This document shows positions 48,714-58,931 of a stretch of 64,000 bases of DNA, piece after piece; position 1 is the first letter of the stretch; every line of letters starts with the position of its first letter. The notes below the pieces were generated by a model that was not told where the DNA came from, searched no databases, and saw only the letters and a program-made list of their open reading frames with translations. The translations under genes were made by a program, and so were the position numbers. The stretch covers positions 2,232,001 through 2,296,000 of the forward strand of contig NZ_JAJOMY010000001.1 in assembly GCF_024699945.1 (NCBI RefSeq), read 5' to 3'. This DNA is from Phenylobacterium sp. J426 (lineage in GTDB: Bacteria > Pseudomonadota > Alphaproteobacteria > Caulobacterales > Caulobacteraceae).

Positions 48714-49859
48714 CTATTCCGCGGCCTGGAGGTTCGCCTTCACCGCCTTGTCGGCCTCGATCTGGGCGGCGCGAGCCTCGACCAGCTCGACGATGTGGTC
48801 GACCATCCGGTCGTTGTCGATCTTGTGGTCGGGCTTTCCCGCCAGATAGACCATGCCCGCCCCCTTGCCGCCGCCGGTGAATCCCACGTCGGTCATCAGC
48901 GCCTCGCCGGGACCGTTCACCACGCAGCCGATGATGGACAGGCTCATGGAGGTGGAGATGTGCGCCAGACGCTGCTCCAGCTTCTCGACCGTCTCGATAA
49001 CGTTGAAACCCTGACGCGCGCAGGACGGGCAGGCGATGATGTTGACGCCACGGTGGCGCAGGCCCAGGGATTTCAGGATGTCGAAGCCGACCTTGATCTC
49101 CTCGACGGGGTCGGCGGCGAGGGACACGCGGATCGTGTCGCCGATGCCGGCCCAAAGCAGCGATCCGATGCCGATAGCGCTCTTCACCGTGCCGGTGCGC
49201 AGGGCGCCGGCCTCGGTCACGCCCAGGTGGAGCGGGCAGTCGATGGCTTCGGCCAGCTGCTGGTAGGCGGCCACCGTCATGAACGGGTCCGACGCCTTCA
49301 CGCTGATCTTGAACTCGTGGAAGTCGTGGTCCTGCAGGATGCGGGCGTGGTTCAGAGCGCTTTCGACCATGGCTTCGGGGCAGGGCTCGCCGTAGCGCTC
49401 GAGGAGCTCGCGTTCCAGCGAGCCGGCGTTGACGCCGATGCGCATGGAGCAGCCGTGATCGCGGGCGGCCTGGATGACTTCCCGCACCCGGTCGGGGCTG
49501 CCGATGTTGCCGGGATTGATCCGCAGGCAGGCCGCGCCGGCCTGCGCGGCCTCGATGCCGCGCCGGTAGTGGAAGTGGATATCCGCCACCAGCGGGACCC
49601 TCGCCTCGCGGGCGATGGTCCGGAACGCGGCCGTGGACTCCTCGTCCGGGCAGGAGACGCGGACGATGTCGGCGCCGGCCTCCTCCAGCTGGCGGATCTG
49701 GCCGAGCGTCGCCGCCGCGTCGGCGGTCAACGTGTTGGTCATCGACTGGACGGTGATCGGCGCGTCGCCGCCCACCTCCACCGGACCGACGCGGATCTTG
49801 CGCGAGGCGCGGCGGTGGATCGCCCGCCAGGGACGGTGATGGTTCGGATCGGCGCTCAT
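48714..49859 (-). CDS. ispG: 4-hydroxy-3-methylbut-2-enyl-diphosphate synthase
   Basis: This is a 381-residue [4Fe-4S] enzyme of the non-mevalonate isoprenoid pathway. The N-terminal TIM barrel starts [20 protein letters not shown]. The iron-sulfur cysteines lie in [20 protein letters not shown] and [27 protein letters not shown] and an acidic/basic tail close the protein. It lies 43 bases downstream of the rodZ-like gene on the same strand, an arrangement also seen in related bacteria. Its product feeds isoprenoids including the ubiquinone side chain. Confidence 0.96.
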   Translation of the reverse strand: MSADPNHHRPWRAIHRRASRKIRVGPVEVGGDAPITVQSMTNTLTADAAATLGQIRQLEEAGADIVRVSCPDEESTAAFRTIAREARVPLVADIHFHYRRGIEAAQAGAACLRINPGNIGSPDRVREVIQAARDHGCSMRIGVNAGSLERELLERYGEPCPEAMVESALNHARILQDHDFHEFKISVKASDPFMTVAAYQQLAEAIDCPLHLGVTEAGALRTGTVKSAIGIGSLLWAGIGDTIRVSLAADPVEEIKVGFDILKSLGLRHRGVNIIACPSCARQGFNVIETVEKLEQRLAHISTSMSLSIIGCVVNGPGEALMTDVGFTGGGKGAGMVYLAGKPDHKIDNDRMVDHIVELVEARAAQIEADKAVKANLQAAE

Positions 49860-49902
49860 GGCGCGCGGAAAATAGGCTCTTCGGGCGGAAAGCCCAAGTG
49901 CG

Positions 49903-50980
49903 CTAGGGCCGCGGCGGCGTCGATGGTCCGGCTGGCGCGGCGGAGGCAGGGGGCGCGGGAGCGGTGGCGGGCGGAGCGACCGGCCGGGGCGCGGTGAGCA
50001 CCGGGGCGGCGACGGGCGCGGCGGCCAGTTTGGAGGCCAGAACCTGACGGGCGGGCAGCACGCCCTTGGACTGGCCGCCCACGAAGACCTGGAAGTCGTA
50101 GGGCTCCGAGACGTCGATGGTCAGGCCCGCGACGTTGGGCACCTTGTAGGCCTCACCGGCGGCGAGCTGGCGAGCGAAGTAGACCGACCCGTCGCCGCCC
50201 CGGATGATCAAGCCGCCGCCCTTCAGCGCCTGGATCGTCAGGACCGACCCGGGAGAGCCGCCGCTGTCATACACTTGGCCCTTGGGGGGTGAAGGTGGGT
50301 CGCAGGGTCGCAAGGTCGAACGGAAGCTCGGCCGGGAGTTCGTTGATGTTGGAGGGCGGCGCCAGGTTGCCGCGGCCATCGGCGCCCGCCTCGGAAAGTC
50401 CCGGCGTCTCGTAGAGCGGCGGCGTGGTGGATTCCACAGGGGCGGGCAGAGGCTCGCCCAGGATCACGGGGGCAGCCTTTTCTTCGGCGAGCAGCTTCCA
50501 GGCCACGTCTTCCGGCGCCTTGGGCGGCGGCGGCGCGCTGGCGTTCATCGCGCGCTGGGCGACGTTCCAGAGGACGATCGCCGCGACGATGATGATCGCC
50601 CCGGCGATGAAGGCCGCGATCCGCGGGTCACGCTCCTCGGGCACGCCGATGGGCGCGCGGAGCGGCTCGTCGAGCACCGGCTCGTCCGCCTTGAACCGTT
50701 CAACGGCGGCTTCCGGATCCAAGCCGAGCGACAGGGCGTAGGCGCGGACATAGCCGATGGTGAAGGGCCGCGAGGGAAGCCCGTCGAGGCGCATCTCCTC
50801 CAGCGCCTCTAGATAGGCTCGGCGCACGCGCGTCTTTTCGGCCAGTTCGTCGAGCGTCAGCCCGCGCTCCTGGCGCAGGGCGCGCAGGGCCGCTCCGATC
50901 GAGGCGTGCGCGTGCAACGGATCGCCGCTCGTCGGCTCGGGGCCGTCGAAATCGGTAAAGCCGGCCGTATCGAGCGGCAT
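49903..50980 (-). CDS. RodZ-like helix-turn-helix membrane protein, one-base frame break
   Basis: This is a protein of about 358 residues. The N-terminal HTH domain ([20 protein letters not shown], then [20 protein letters not shown]) is followed by a single membrane helix ([20 protein letters not shown]) and a periplasmic RodZ C-terminal-type beta domain ([20 protein letters not shown], then [20 protein letters not shown]). An extra C in the run at 50284-50289 breaks the frame; repair gives [15 protein letters not shown]. An AGGAG box supports ATG 50980 over the GTG at 51046. RodZ links MreB to the cell envelope, and the name is inferred from architecture and position beside ispG. Confidence 0.82.
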
Positions 50981-51100
50981 GGCGGCGGCTCCTGCATCCG
51001 GCTTCTGCCGGCGACGGAAGGGGATGACTCGGGAGGAGCGTGGCACGTGACCCGGATACCGCCAATGCGTTGTTCGGTCACGTCGGAGCGACGAATTCGC

Positions 51101-53365
51101 CTAGACGGCCAGGTACAGTTTACGCGCCAAGGTTTCGATCTCGTTGCGCACGGACCCCGCGCTGGACTTCAGCAGCGCGGAGACGCCGCGACGGGCGGCC
51201 TCGCGGTCGCAGGACAGCACCATCTGCTTCACCGGTCCGATGCCGGCGGGCGACATCGACAAGCGCTCGAATCCGAGGGCCACGAGGGTGAAGGCCTCCA
51301 GCGGGCGGCCCGCGAGTTCCCCGCAGACGCTGACCGGCGTGCCCGTTTCGGCGCAGGCGCGCTGGATCGCTTCGAGCGCGCGCAAGGCCGGGGGCGAGAG
51401 CATGTCGTAGCGGTCGGCGACGCGCGGGTTTCCCCGGTCGGCGGCGAAGAGGTACTGCATCAGGTCGTTCGTCCCGACGCTGACGAAGTCGGTCATCGGC
51501 AGCAGGGCGTCCAGGTGCCAGATGAGCGACGGCGCCTCGATCATCGCGCCGACATCCAGACGCGACGGTGCAGGGCGGCCGCGGCGTAGAGCCCAGGCCA
51601 CTTCGGTGTCCACGAGCGCGCGGGCGGCGCGGAACTCGTCGCAGCTGGCGACCAGCGGGAACATGACGCGCAGCGGCCGGCCGCGGGCCGCGGCGATCAG
51701 GGCGCGGAGCTGCATGCGCAGCAGCGCCGGTCGATCCAGTCCCATGCGGATGGCGCGCCACCCCAAGGCCGGGTTGTCCTCGCGCTCGGCCTCCAGGTAC
51801 GGGAGCACCTTGTCGCCGCCGAGGTCCAGGGTGCGGAAGGTCACCGGCCGGTCGCCGGCCGCATCCATCACGCGGCCGTAGAGCTGTGTCTGGGCGGTCA
51901 GCCGCGGCATCTCTTCCGAGACCATGAACTGGAACTCGGTGCGGAAAAGGCCGATGCCCTCGGCGCCGGCTTCGTCCATCGCCTCGAGGTCGACGTCGAG
52001 GCCGGCGTTCATCAGCAGGGTGACCTTGACCCCGTCGCGCGTGAAGGCCGGCGTATCACGCAGCTTGGCGAACTCTGCCTTGCGCAGCCGACGGACGTCG
52101 ATCCGCGCCTGGATGGCCTTCACGACATCGGCGCGTGGCCGAAGGTAGGCCTCGCCGCTCTCGGCGTCGACGACAACGCTGTCGCCCTCGGACACGCGGT
52201 CGCGCAGTCCGGGCAGGCGACCGACGCAGGGGATGTCCAGCGCCCGGGCCACGATCGCCGCGTGGCTCGCGGAGGAGCCTTCCTCCAGCAGCAGGCCGCG
52301 GAGCCTGGTGCGGTCGTACTCCAGCAGGTCGGCCGGGCCGAGATTTCGGGCGATCAGGATGGCGTTCTCGGGCAGGTCCCGCGCCACATGGCCGTCCCCC
52401 GCCAGGTGTCGCAGCAGGCGATCGTTGAGATCCTCGAGATCGTGCAGCCGCTCGCGCAGATACGGGTCGCGGGCCTGGCCGAGGCGCGCGCGGTGTTCGG
52501 AGCGGACGCGTTCCACAGCCGCCTCGGCTGTCAGCCCGTTCTTCACCGCGTCCTCGAGGCTGCGGTTCCAGCCGCGGTCGTGGGCGAACATGCGGTAGGT
52601 CTCGAGCACCTCGTACGAGGCGTCGACGAGCCCGTGCTGGCCCTCCAGCATGTTGTCGATCTGCTGCTTGAGCGCGGAGAGGGCGGTCGCGAGACGGGTC
52701 TCCTCGGCGGCCACGTCATCGGACAGCAGCTGAGACGGCGCGACGGGCGGCTCGTGCAGCACCGCCACGCCATAGGCGAGGCCGTCGGCGAACTTCGAAC
52801 CCTTCAGACGGTCGGGACGGTGGGGCGCGAGCTCGACGCCCTTCATCTCCTCGACGCCGAGCAACTCGCCCGAGGCCACCATCTCGGACAGGACCATCGC
52901 GATGATCTGAAGGTCCTCGACCTCGTCCTCGGTATAGACGCGGGCGGTGCGGTTCTGGACGACGAGCACGCCGATCGCCCGGCCGCCGCGCAGCAACGGC
53001 ACGCCCAGGAAGGCGTGGTAGGGGTCTTCGCCGGTTTCCGGGCGATACGAGAAGGCCGGATGCTCGGGGGCGTCGGCCAGGTTCAGAGGCCGGCCGAGGC
53101 GCATGATCTCGCCGACCAGGCCTTCGCCGGGCTTCATCCGAGTGACGTGCACGGCGCCGGGGTCGAGGCCTTCGGTGGCGAACAGTTCCATCTCGCCGTT
53201 TGCGCGGCGCAGGTAGATCGAGCAGACCTCGGCCACCATCGACAGGGCGATGATGCGCACGACCATGTCGAGGCGCGCCTGGGCCGGACCGCCGCCCGCC
53301 AGCGCCTCCCGGATCTGCCGAAGCAGGCTCCGTTGTCCTCGTATGGCCATGCTCGGCGCCGGCAT
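51101..53365 (-). CDS. ptsP: GAF-containing PTS enzyme I (nitrogen PTS, EI-Ntr)
   Basis: This is a 754-residue phosphotransferase that takes phosphate from phosphoenolpyruvate and passes it to NPr. It begins with a GAF domain (ALSMVAEVCSIYLRRANGEM, then FLGVPLLRGGRAIGVLVVQN), then the phosphohistidine domain (LLEEGSSASHAAIVARALDI) and the PEP-binding barrel (GIGLFRTEFQFMVSEEMPRL, then VSVCGELAGRPLEAFTLVAL). No HPr module is fused. It regulates nitrogen and carbon metabolism in alphaproteobacteria. In relatives it often sits beside lysC and prfA, and lysC lies 3.4 kb away here with two other genes between. Confidence 0.94.
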   Translation of the reverse strand: MPAPSMAIRGQRSLLRQIREALAGGGPAQARLDMVVRIIALSMVAEVCSIYLRRANGEMELFATEGLDPGAVHVTRMKPGEGLVGEIMRLGRPLNLADAPEHPAFSYRPETGEDPYHAFLGVPLLRGGRAIGVLVVQNRTARVYTEDEVEDLQIIAMVLSEMVASGELLGVEEMKGVELAPHRPDRLKGSKFADGLAYGVAVLHEPPVAPSQLLSDDVAAEETRLATALSALKQQIDNMLEGQHGLVDASYEVLETYRMFAHDRGWNRSLEDAVKNGLTAEAAVERVRSEHRARLGQARDPYLRERLHDLEDLNDRLLRHLAGDGHVARDLPENAILIARNLGPADLLEYDRTRLRGLLLEEGSSASHAAIVARALDIPCVGRLPGLRDRVSEGDSVVVDAESGEAYLRPRADVVKAIQARIDVRRLRKAEFAKLRDTPAFTRDGVKVTLLMNAGLDVDLEAMDEAGAEGIGLFRTEFQFMVSEEMPRLTAQTQLYGRVMDAAGDRPVTFRTLDLGGDKVLPYLEAEREDNPALGWRAIRMGLDRPALLRMQLRALIAAARGRPLRVMFPLVASCDEFRAARALVDTEVAWALRRGRPAPSRLDVGAMIEAPSLIWHLDALLPMTDFVSVGTNDLMQYLFAADRGNPRVADRYDMLSPPALRALEAIQRACAETGTPVSVCGELAGRPLEAFTLVALGFERLSMSPAGIGPVKQMVLSCDREAARRGVSALLKSSAGSVRNEIETLARKLYLAV

Positions 53366-53580
53366 CTGTGCCGTGTTTCCTCCGCTCCCTAGCGCGCTGA
53401 GTACCAGCTTTATCTTCCCGTTCCGAGACGGGAAGAGCCGTTTGCGACGAAGCGCGCGTCCCGTCCTCTAGATAGGCGCGAGCTTGAGCTTTCGAAGACC
53501 CGGGCGCATCGTCCGCTCAACGAACAGGCGCCCACGCAGGCGCCGGCGCGGCTCGGGCCGAGGTCTGGGGGAGGCTCAAC

Positions 53581-55434
53581 ATGCGGAAATGGCTCGTCTT
53601 CGCGCTGGCCTGGGCGCTGATCCTCGGCGGCGGCTGGCTGGCGCACGCGGTGCAGACCGCCGGCGGGGTCAGGATCTCGGAGGTGCGCATCCCCACGCCG
53701 GAAGGCGCGACGGTGAGCGGGCTGCTCTACGTCCCGCCCACGGCGACGCCCGCGCGACGCGCGCCGGCGGTGCTGGCCAGCCACGGCTACATCAACACGC
53801 GCGAGATGCAGTCGCCGTTCGCGATCGAACTGTCGCAGCGCGGCTACGTCGTGCTGGCGATGGACATGACGGGCCACGGTTACTCGGGCGGGGTGGTCGG
53901 TACGGCCGACTACGGCGGCCCGGCGGCGCTGGCCTGGCTACGGGCGCAGCCGTTCGTCGATGCGGAGCGGATCGGCCTGGAGGGCCATTCGATGGGCGGC
54001 GCGCCGATCCTGGCGGCGGCGGCGGCCTATCCCGACGGCTACCGCGCCATTGTTCTGGAAGGCTCGACGCCCGGTCTGCTCGGGGCCAAGGCGCCGGACT
54101 TCCCAAGAAACATCGCCGTGGTGTTCGGCCGCTACGAGGAGTTCGCCGAACTCATGTGGCAGGCGCCGACCGGGGCCGAGGTGGTGAACTCTGAACGGCT
54201 GATGGCGCTGTTCGGGACGGCCGAGCCGGTCGAGCCGGGGAAGATCTACGGCGCGGTCGTCGACGGGTCGGCGCGCCGGCTTTACACGCCGGCCGTCACC
54301 CATCCGGGCGAGCACTTCTCGGAGGCTGGCGTCGATGCGGCGCTCGACTGGTTCCACCGCACTCTGAATCCCGGAGAGCCGTTCAGCATCCAGCCCCAGA
54401 CCTGGATCTGGAAGGAGATCGGCACGCTGCTCGCGTTCGGCGGGCTGTGTCTGCTGATCCTGGCGACCTTCGATGTGCTGCTGGACCTGCCGCTGTTCGG
54501 GCGGCTGGCGCAGCCGGCGGAGCCGGCCAACGTCCGTCGGGACGGGCGCTGGTGGCTGGCCTTTGCGATCACGGCGGCCCTGCCGGCGCTCACGTATTTC
54601 CCGCTGATGAAGGCGGGGCAGTTGTTCTTCCCCCGGGCCGGCTTCCCGCAATGGGTCCACAATCAGCTTGTCATCTGGGCGTTGGGGACCGGCCTCATCA
54701 CCCTCGTCATCGGCCTTCTGCTGCGGACCAGGGCGCGCTTCAGCAACCGCTGGGGCCTGTCGATCCCCGCAGCCGCGGCGACCCTGGCGATGGCGTTCGC
54801 CGCCTCGTACCTCCTGGACGCGCTGTTCAAGGCGGACTTCCGGTTCTGGGTGCTGGGCCTGAAGCCGCTCAGCGCCGAACGCGCGCTGATGATGCTGCCG
54901 TACCTTGCGCTGTGGTCGGTGTTCTTCCTGGTGGCGATCCGGGCGCTGGCGGCCAATCTGGCCGTTCAGGGGGAGAGCTTCGTCGCCCATACCGGCTGGG
55001 CCAAGGCGGCCATGAGCCTCGGCTTCGTGGTTCTGGTGGCCTGGGAGTACGCGATGCTCTTCGCGACCGGCCGGCTCGCCACCCCCACAGAACCGCTGAA
55101 CACCATTGTGGCCATCCAGTTCGTACCGTTGCTGGCGACGGTGGGGGCGATCGGCGCCTGGACCTATCGGCGAACCAACTCCTATGTGCCGGGCGCCCTG
55201 ATCTGCGCCGGACTGATCGCCTGGTACGTGACCTCAGGCACGGCGGTCCACTGGGCGCCGGGCTACGAATCGCCGCTGCTGGCCGCCGTTCGGAGGTGGT
55301 GTAGCGCGAAGGTGGCTCCGCGGGCCGACACCGCCTATGTCAGCCGCGCATGGCGACCGCCCAACACACGGACAAAGGGCCTACCGGCTGGGGCGACCTG
55401 CTGGCCGGCGGCCGGTGGCCCCAGTTCGCGCTGA
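53581..55434 (+). CDS. Alpha/beta hydrolase fused to a multi-helix membrane domain
   Basis: The protein is about 575-617 residues. An N-terminal anchor (WLVFALAWALILGGGWLAHA) precedes an alpha/beta hydrolase domain (about 35-270) with VLASHGYINTREMQ, the nucleophile elbow GLEGHSMGGAPILAAA and a late GEHFSEAG histidine. Residues 285 to the end form about nine membrane helices (for example EIGTLLAFGGLCLLILATFD). The last 45 residues overlap the MFS gene and look like its shadow. A missing base near 55290 that ends the protein SEVV at 55304 would be more natural, so the true C-terminus is uncertain. The substrate is unknown. Confidence 0.78.
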   Translation: MRKWLVFALAWALILGGGWLAHAVQTAGGVRISEVRIPTPEGATVSGLLYVPPTATPARRAPAVLASHGYINTREMQSPFAIELSQRGYVVLAMDMTGHGYSGGVVGTADYGGPAALAWLRAQPFVDAERIGLEGHSMGGAPILAAAAAYPDGYRAIVLEGSTPGLLGAKAPDFPRNIAVVFGRYEEFAELMWQAPTGAEVVNSERLMALFGTAEPVEPGKIYGAVVDGSARRLYTPAVTHPGEHFSEAGVDAALDWFHRTLNPGEPFSIQPQTWIWKEIGTLLAFGGLCLLILATFDVLLDLPLFGRLAQPAEPANVRRDGRWWLAFAITAALPALTYFPLMKAGQLFFPRAGFPQWVHNQLVIWALGTGLITLVIGLLLRTRARFSNRWGLSIPAAAATLAMAFAASYLLDALFKADFRFWVLGLKPLSAERALMMLPYLALWSVFFLVAIRALAANLAVQGESFVAHTGWAKAAMSLGFVVLVAWEYAMLFATGRLATPTEPLNTIVAIQFVPLLATVGAIGAWTYRRTNSYVPGALICAGLIAWYVTSGTAVHWAPGYESPLLAAVRRWCSAKVAPRADTAYVSRAWRPPNTRTKGLPAGATCWPAAGGPSSR

Positions 55435-56771
55435 TCTGCCTCGGCGTCTGGCTGAACGCCGCCGATGCCCTGGTGACCGCCACCATCATGCCGAGCGTCG
55501 GCGCCGATCTCGGCGGCTACGCCTACTTCTCCTGGGCGACTGCCGGCTTCCTCGTTGGAGCCATCCTGGCGGGCGCCAGCGCAGGTCGTGTGTCGGAGCT
55601 CTTCGGCCTGCGCAGCGCCACCGCACTGGCGGGCGGGGTCATGCTGGTCGGCTGCGTGATGAGCGCCGCCGCGCCGAACGTGGAGCTGTTCCTCGCGGGG
55701 CGGCTGGTCCAGGGCCTGGGGTCGGGCTGGATCTCGGGTTTCGCCATGGTCGCGATCGCACTGCTCTTCCCCGAGCGACACCTGGCGCGCGTCTTCGCCA
55801 GCGTCACCTTCATCTGGGGTGTCGCCACCCTTCTGGGACCGCTGCTGGGCGGCGTCGTGGTGGAGCACGGGCACTGGCGCGACGTCTTCTGGCTGTTCGC
55901 CACCCAGTCGGCGATCTTCAGCCTCGCCGCCCTCGTCCTGCTGAAGAAGAGCGGGCGCGGATCGGGCGGTCCGGGGATTCCCTGGGCGCAACTCGGGGTG
56001 CTGGGCCTCGGCGTGGCCGCGATCGCGGCGGCCGATGTGATCCACGTCCCGGTGCTCTCCATTGGCCTGGTGCTGGCGGGCCTCGCGATCCTCGCCCTCG
56101 TGGTGGCGATCGACCCTCGGGCTCGGGTGCGTCTGCTGCCGCATCGGGCGGGCGACCTCCGCACCGTCTGCGGCTCGGGCTATTTCGCCATGTTCGCCAT
56201 GACCGCGGCCTCGATGGGCTACGCGATCTACGGCCCGCCGATCCTGCAACAGCTCTGGGGGTTCTCGCCGCTTTGGGCGGGCTACGCCATCGGGGCCGAG
56301 TCGCTGGCCTGGACGCTCAGCGCCCTGGCGGTGGCTGGCGCGACCGGCGTCTGGGACGCGCGCTGGACCCGGCTCGGCGCCGTGCTGCTGGTGGCGAGCC
56401 TCGTGGTCCTGCCGCTGACCCTCGCCGACGGACCGCTGGCGCTGGCCATCTTCGGCGGCGCGCTGATGGGCGCCGCGTTCGGCTTCTCGTGGGCGTTCAT
56501 GAGCCGGCGTGTGCTGGCGGCCCTCTCGGAAGAGGACAAGGCGATCGGCTCGTCCGCCATCATGGCGGTGCGTCAGGCGGGCGCTGCGGCGGGGGCCACG
56601 ATCTCGGGGGTGGCCGCGAACCTCGCCGGGTTCTCCGGCGGCCTAACAGACGCCAGCGCACGGGCCGCGGCCGTGTGGGTGTTCGTGGCCGTGATTCCCC
56701 TGGCCATGGCGGGCGCGTGGGCGACCTTCCGACTGACGGGCGGGGCCGAGACGGCTCAGAAAGACGTCTAG
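55350..56771 (+). CDS. MFS transporter
   Basis: This is a 473-residue inner-membrane carrier with about 12-14 helices. Helix 1 reads LICLGVWLNAADALVTATIM. The loop 2-3 motif is ASAGRVSELFGLRSATALA, and the helix 5 stretch is FIWGVATLLGPLLGGVVVEH, recalling antiporter motif C. It resembles DHA-type drug exporters, but the substrate is not readable. Its start overlaps the end of the preceding hydrolase reading frame, consistent with co-transcription. Its stop shares a CTAG with lysC. Confidence 0.88.
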   Translation: MATAQHTDKGPTGWGDLLAGGRWPQFALICLGVWLNAADALVTATIMPSVGADLGGYAYFSWATAGFLVGAILAGASAGRVSELFGLRSATALAGGVMLVGCVMSAAAPNVELFLAGRLVQGLGSGWISGFAMVAIALLFPERHLARVFASVTFIWGVATLLGPLLGGVVVEHGHWRDVFWLFATQSAIFSLAALVLLKKSGRGSGGPGIPWAQLGVLGLGVAAIAAADVIHVPVLSIGLVLAGLAILALVVAIDPRARVRLLPHRAGDLRTVCGSGYFAMFAMTAASMGYAIYGPPILQQLWGFSPLWAGYAIGAESLAWTLSALAVAGATGVWDARWTRLGAVLLVASLVVLPLTLADGPLALAIFGGALMGAAFGFSWAFMSRRVLAALSEEDKAIGSSAIMAVRQAGAAAGATISGVAANLAGFSGGLTDASARAAAVWVFVAVIPLAMAGAWATFRLTGGAETAQKDV

Positions 56772-58015
56772 AGCTGATCCAGGCCATAGGCCGCGTGTAG
56801 GGCGCGCACGGCCAGTTCGGTGTAGGCGGCGTCGATCAGCACGCTGATCTTGATCTCCGAGGTGGAGATGACCTGGATGTTCACGCCCTTGTCGGCCAGC
56901 GCCTTGAACATCGACTTGGCGACGCCAGCGTGGCTGCGCATGCCGACGCCGATGACCGACACCTTGGCCACGTCCTCGTCGACCCGCACATCCTCGAAGC
57001 CCACCTGCGGCTGGACGGCGCGGATGATCTCCAGCGCGCGCTGGGCGTCGCGGCGGCCGACGGTGAACTCCATGTTGGCCGTGTCCGCGGTGCGGGCGTG
57101 GCTCTGGACGATCATGTCCACGTTCACATTGGCGTCGGCGAGGGCGCCGAAGATGGTGGACGACACGCCCGGATGGTCCGGCAGGCCGAAGAGGCTGATC
57201 TTCGCCTCGTCGCGGCTGTAGGCCACGCCGCTCACGATCCGCTTCTCCACGATCTCCTCCTCGTCGCACACGATGGTGCCTTGGCCGGGCGCTTCGCCGG
57301 GCTCCACGAAACTCGAAAGCACCCGGACGGGCACGTGATAGGCCATGGCCAGCTCGACCGAGCGGGTCTGCAGCACCTTGGCGCCCAGCGAGGCCATCTC
57401 CAGCATCTCCTCGTAGGAGATCTTGGCCAGCTTCTTCGCCTTGGACTCGATGCGCGGGTCCGTAGTGTAGACGCCGTCCACATCGGTGTAGATGTCGCAG
57501 GCGGCGCCGATCGCGGCCGCGATGGCGACGGCGCTGGTGTCGGAGCCGCCGCGGCCGAGGGTGGCGATGCGGCCGTCCCGCGTCACGCCCTGGAAGCCCG
57601 CGATCACCGCGACCTCGCCGGCGTCCAACGCCGCGGCCAGCTTCTCGGGCGGGATGTCGTCGATCCGCGCCTTGCCGTGCGCGTCGTCCGCGATGATCGG
57701 AACCTGCCATCCGAGCCAGGAGCGGGCGCGCAGCCCCATGTTGCGCAGCGTCATCGCCAGCAGACCGGCGGTGACCTGCTCGCCGGAGGCGACGACCACG
57801 TCGTACTCGTCGTCGGACGAGGGAATGCCCTGGGCGGCGGCGCCGGCGCCGTCGGTCCAGGCGACCAGCTCGTTGGTCTTGCCCGCCATGGCCGAGACGA
57901 CCACGGCGACGTCGTGCCCCGCCTCGACCTCCGCGGCCACGAGGCGCGCAACCCGCCGGATGCGTTCCAGGTCGGCCACCGAGGTGCCGCCGAATTTCAT
58001 CACCAGCCGGGACAT
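56768..58015 (-). CDS. lysC: Aspartate kinase
   Basis: This is a 415-residue enzyme that phosphorylates aspartate, the first step to lysine, threonine and methionine. The start [20 protein letters not shown] carries the KFGGTS motif, and [20 protein letters not shown] and [16 protein letters not shown] mark the kinase domain. Two C-terminal ACT units follow ([20 protein letters not shown] and [20 protein letters not shown]), which normally bind allosteric amino acids. ATG 58015 is chosen because the family begins there, despite the longer open frame. It faces ubiG divergently. Confidence 0.96.
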   Translation of the reverse strand: MSRLVMKFGGTSVADLERIRRVARLVAAEVEAGHDVAVVVSAMAGKTNELVAWTDGAGAAAQGIPSSDDEYDVVVASGEQVTAGLLAMTLRNMGLRARSWLGWQVPIIADDAHGKARIDDIPPEKLAAALDAGEVAVIAGFQGVTRDGRIATLGRGGSDTSAVAIAAAIGAACDIYTDVDGVYTTDPRIESKAKKLAKISYEEMLEMASLGAKVLQTRSVELAMAYHVPVRVLSSFVEPGEAPGQGTIVCDEEEIVEKRIVSGVAYSRDEAKISLFGLPDHPGVSSTIFGALADANVNVDMIVQSHARTADTANMEFTVGRRDAQRALEIIRAVQPQVGFEDVRVDEDVAKVSVIGVGMRSHAGVAKSMFKALADKGVNIQVISTSEIKISVLIDAAYTELAVRALHAAYGLDQL

Positions 58016-58139
58016 GCGCGTACGCCCGTCGCCCCCAAATTGTTGCGCTGCGGGAAGGATGGGCCTTCTAGCGAGGGTTCCCATGGGTCGCAACGGCAAG
58101 AGTCTTTCGTTTCCCCGTGGGCCGGCGGTAGAAGGGGGC

Positions 58140-58898
58140 ATGACTTCCCAACCGTCCGCGCGTTCGAGCATCGATCCTGCCGAGGTCGAGCGGTTCTCGC
58201 GCATCGCCGCCGAGTGGTGGGACCCGAACGGGAAATTTGCGCCGCTGCACAAATTCAATCCCGTGCGGCTGGCCTTCATCCGCGACCACGCGCTCTACCG
58301 CTTCGGCCGTGACGGCGGCCAGCGGCGGCCGTTCGAGGGGCTGCGCCTCCTCGACATCGGCTGCGGCGGCGGCCTGCTGTCCGAGCCGATGGCCCGCCTC
58401 GGGTTCGATGTGACCGCCGTGGACGCCTCCGAGCGCAACATCGCCACGGCGTCGACGCACGCGGCCGAACAGGGCCTGTCGATCGACTACCGTTGCGCCA
58501 CCGCCGAGGCCCTGCTCGAGACCGGCGAGCCGCCGTTCGACATCATCCTCAACATGGAGGTGATCGAACACGTGGCCGACCCGGGCGAGTACCTGCGGAC
58601 CTGCGCGCGGCTCCTGAAACCGGGCGGCCTGATGATCGTCGCCACGCTGAACCGGACGCTGAAGGCGATGGCGCTCGCCGTCGTCGGGGCCGAGTACATC
58701 CTGCGCTGGCTGCCGGCGGGCACCCACGACTGGAGGAAGTTCCTGAAGCCCGCCGAGATCCGCGGTTTCCTGGATGGTGAGCCGGTCACCGTGGACGGCC
58801 CCTACGGGGTGGTGTTCAATCCGCTCACCGGTCGATGGAGCGAGTCCGTCGATGCGGACGTGAACTACATGATGACGGTCGTGCGCGACGCGGCCTGA
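58140..58898 (+). CDS. ubiG: Ubiquinone biosynthesis O-methyltransferase
   Basis: This is a 252-residue SAM-dependent enzyme that performs both O-methylations of ubiquinone synthesis. It shows [33 protein letters not shown], motif [21 protein letters not shown], and [17 protein letters not shown] with [18 protein letters not shown] downstream. The length and order match UbiG/Coq3. The ATG at 58140 follows a GAAGGGGG box. It lies divergent from lysC, a pairing common in alphaproteobacteria. Confidence 0.95.
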   Translation: MTSQPSARSSIDPAEVERFSRIAAEWWDPNGKFAPLHKFNPVRLAFIRDHALYRFGRDGGQRRPFEGLRLLDIGCGGGLLSEPMARLGFDVTAVDASERNIATASTHAAEQGLSIDYRCATAEALLETGEPPFDIILNMEVIEHVADPGEYLRTCARLLKPGGLMIVATLNRTLKAMALAVVGAEYILRWLPAGTHDWRKFLKPAEIRGFLDGEPVTVDGPYGVVFNPLTGRWSESVDADVNYMMTVVRDAA

Positions 58899-58931
58899 AG
58901 GAGGTCGGGGGACCTCCTGTTAGGAGTTGGG

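Noticed and set aside
53414..53435. CTTCCCGT/ACGGGAAG hairpin as a terminator
   Set aside because: It lies upstream of both divergent genes (ptsP and the hydrolase) and has no T tract, so it is at most a leader hairpin.
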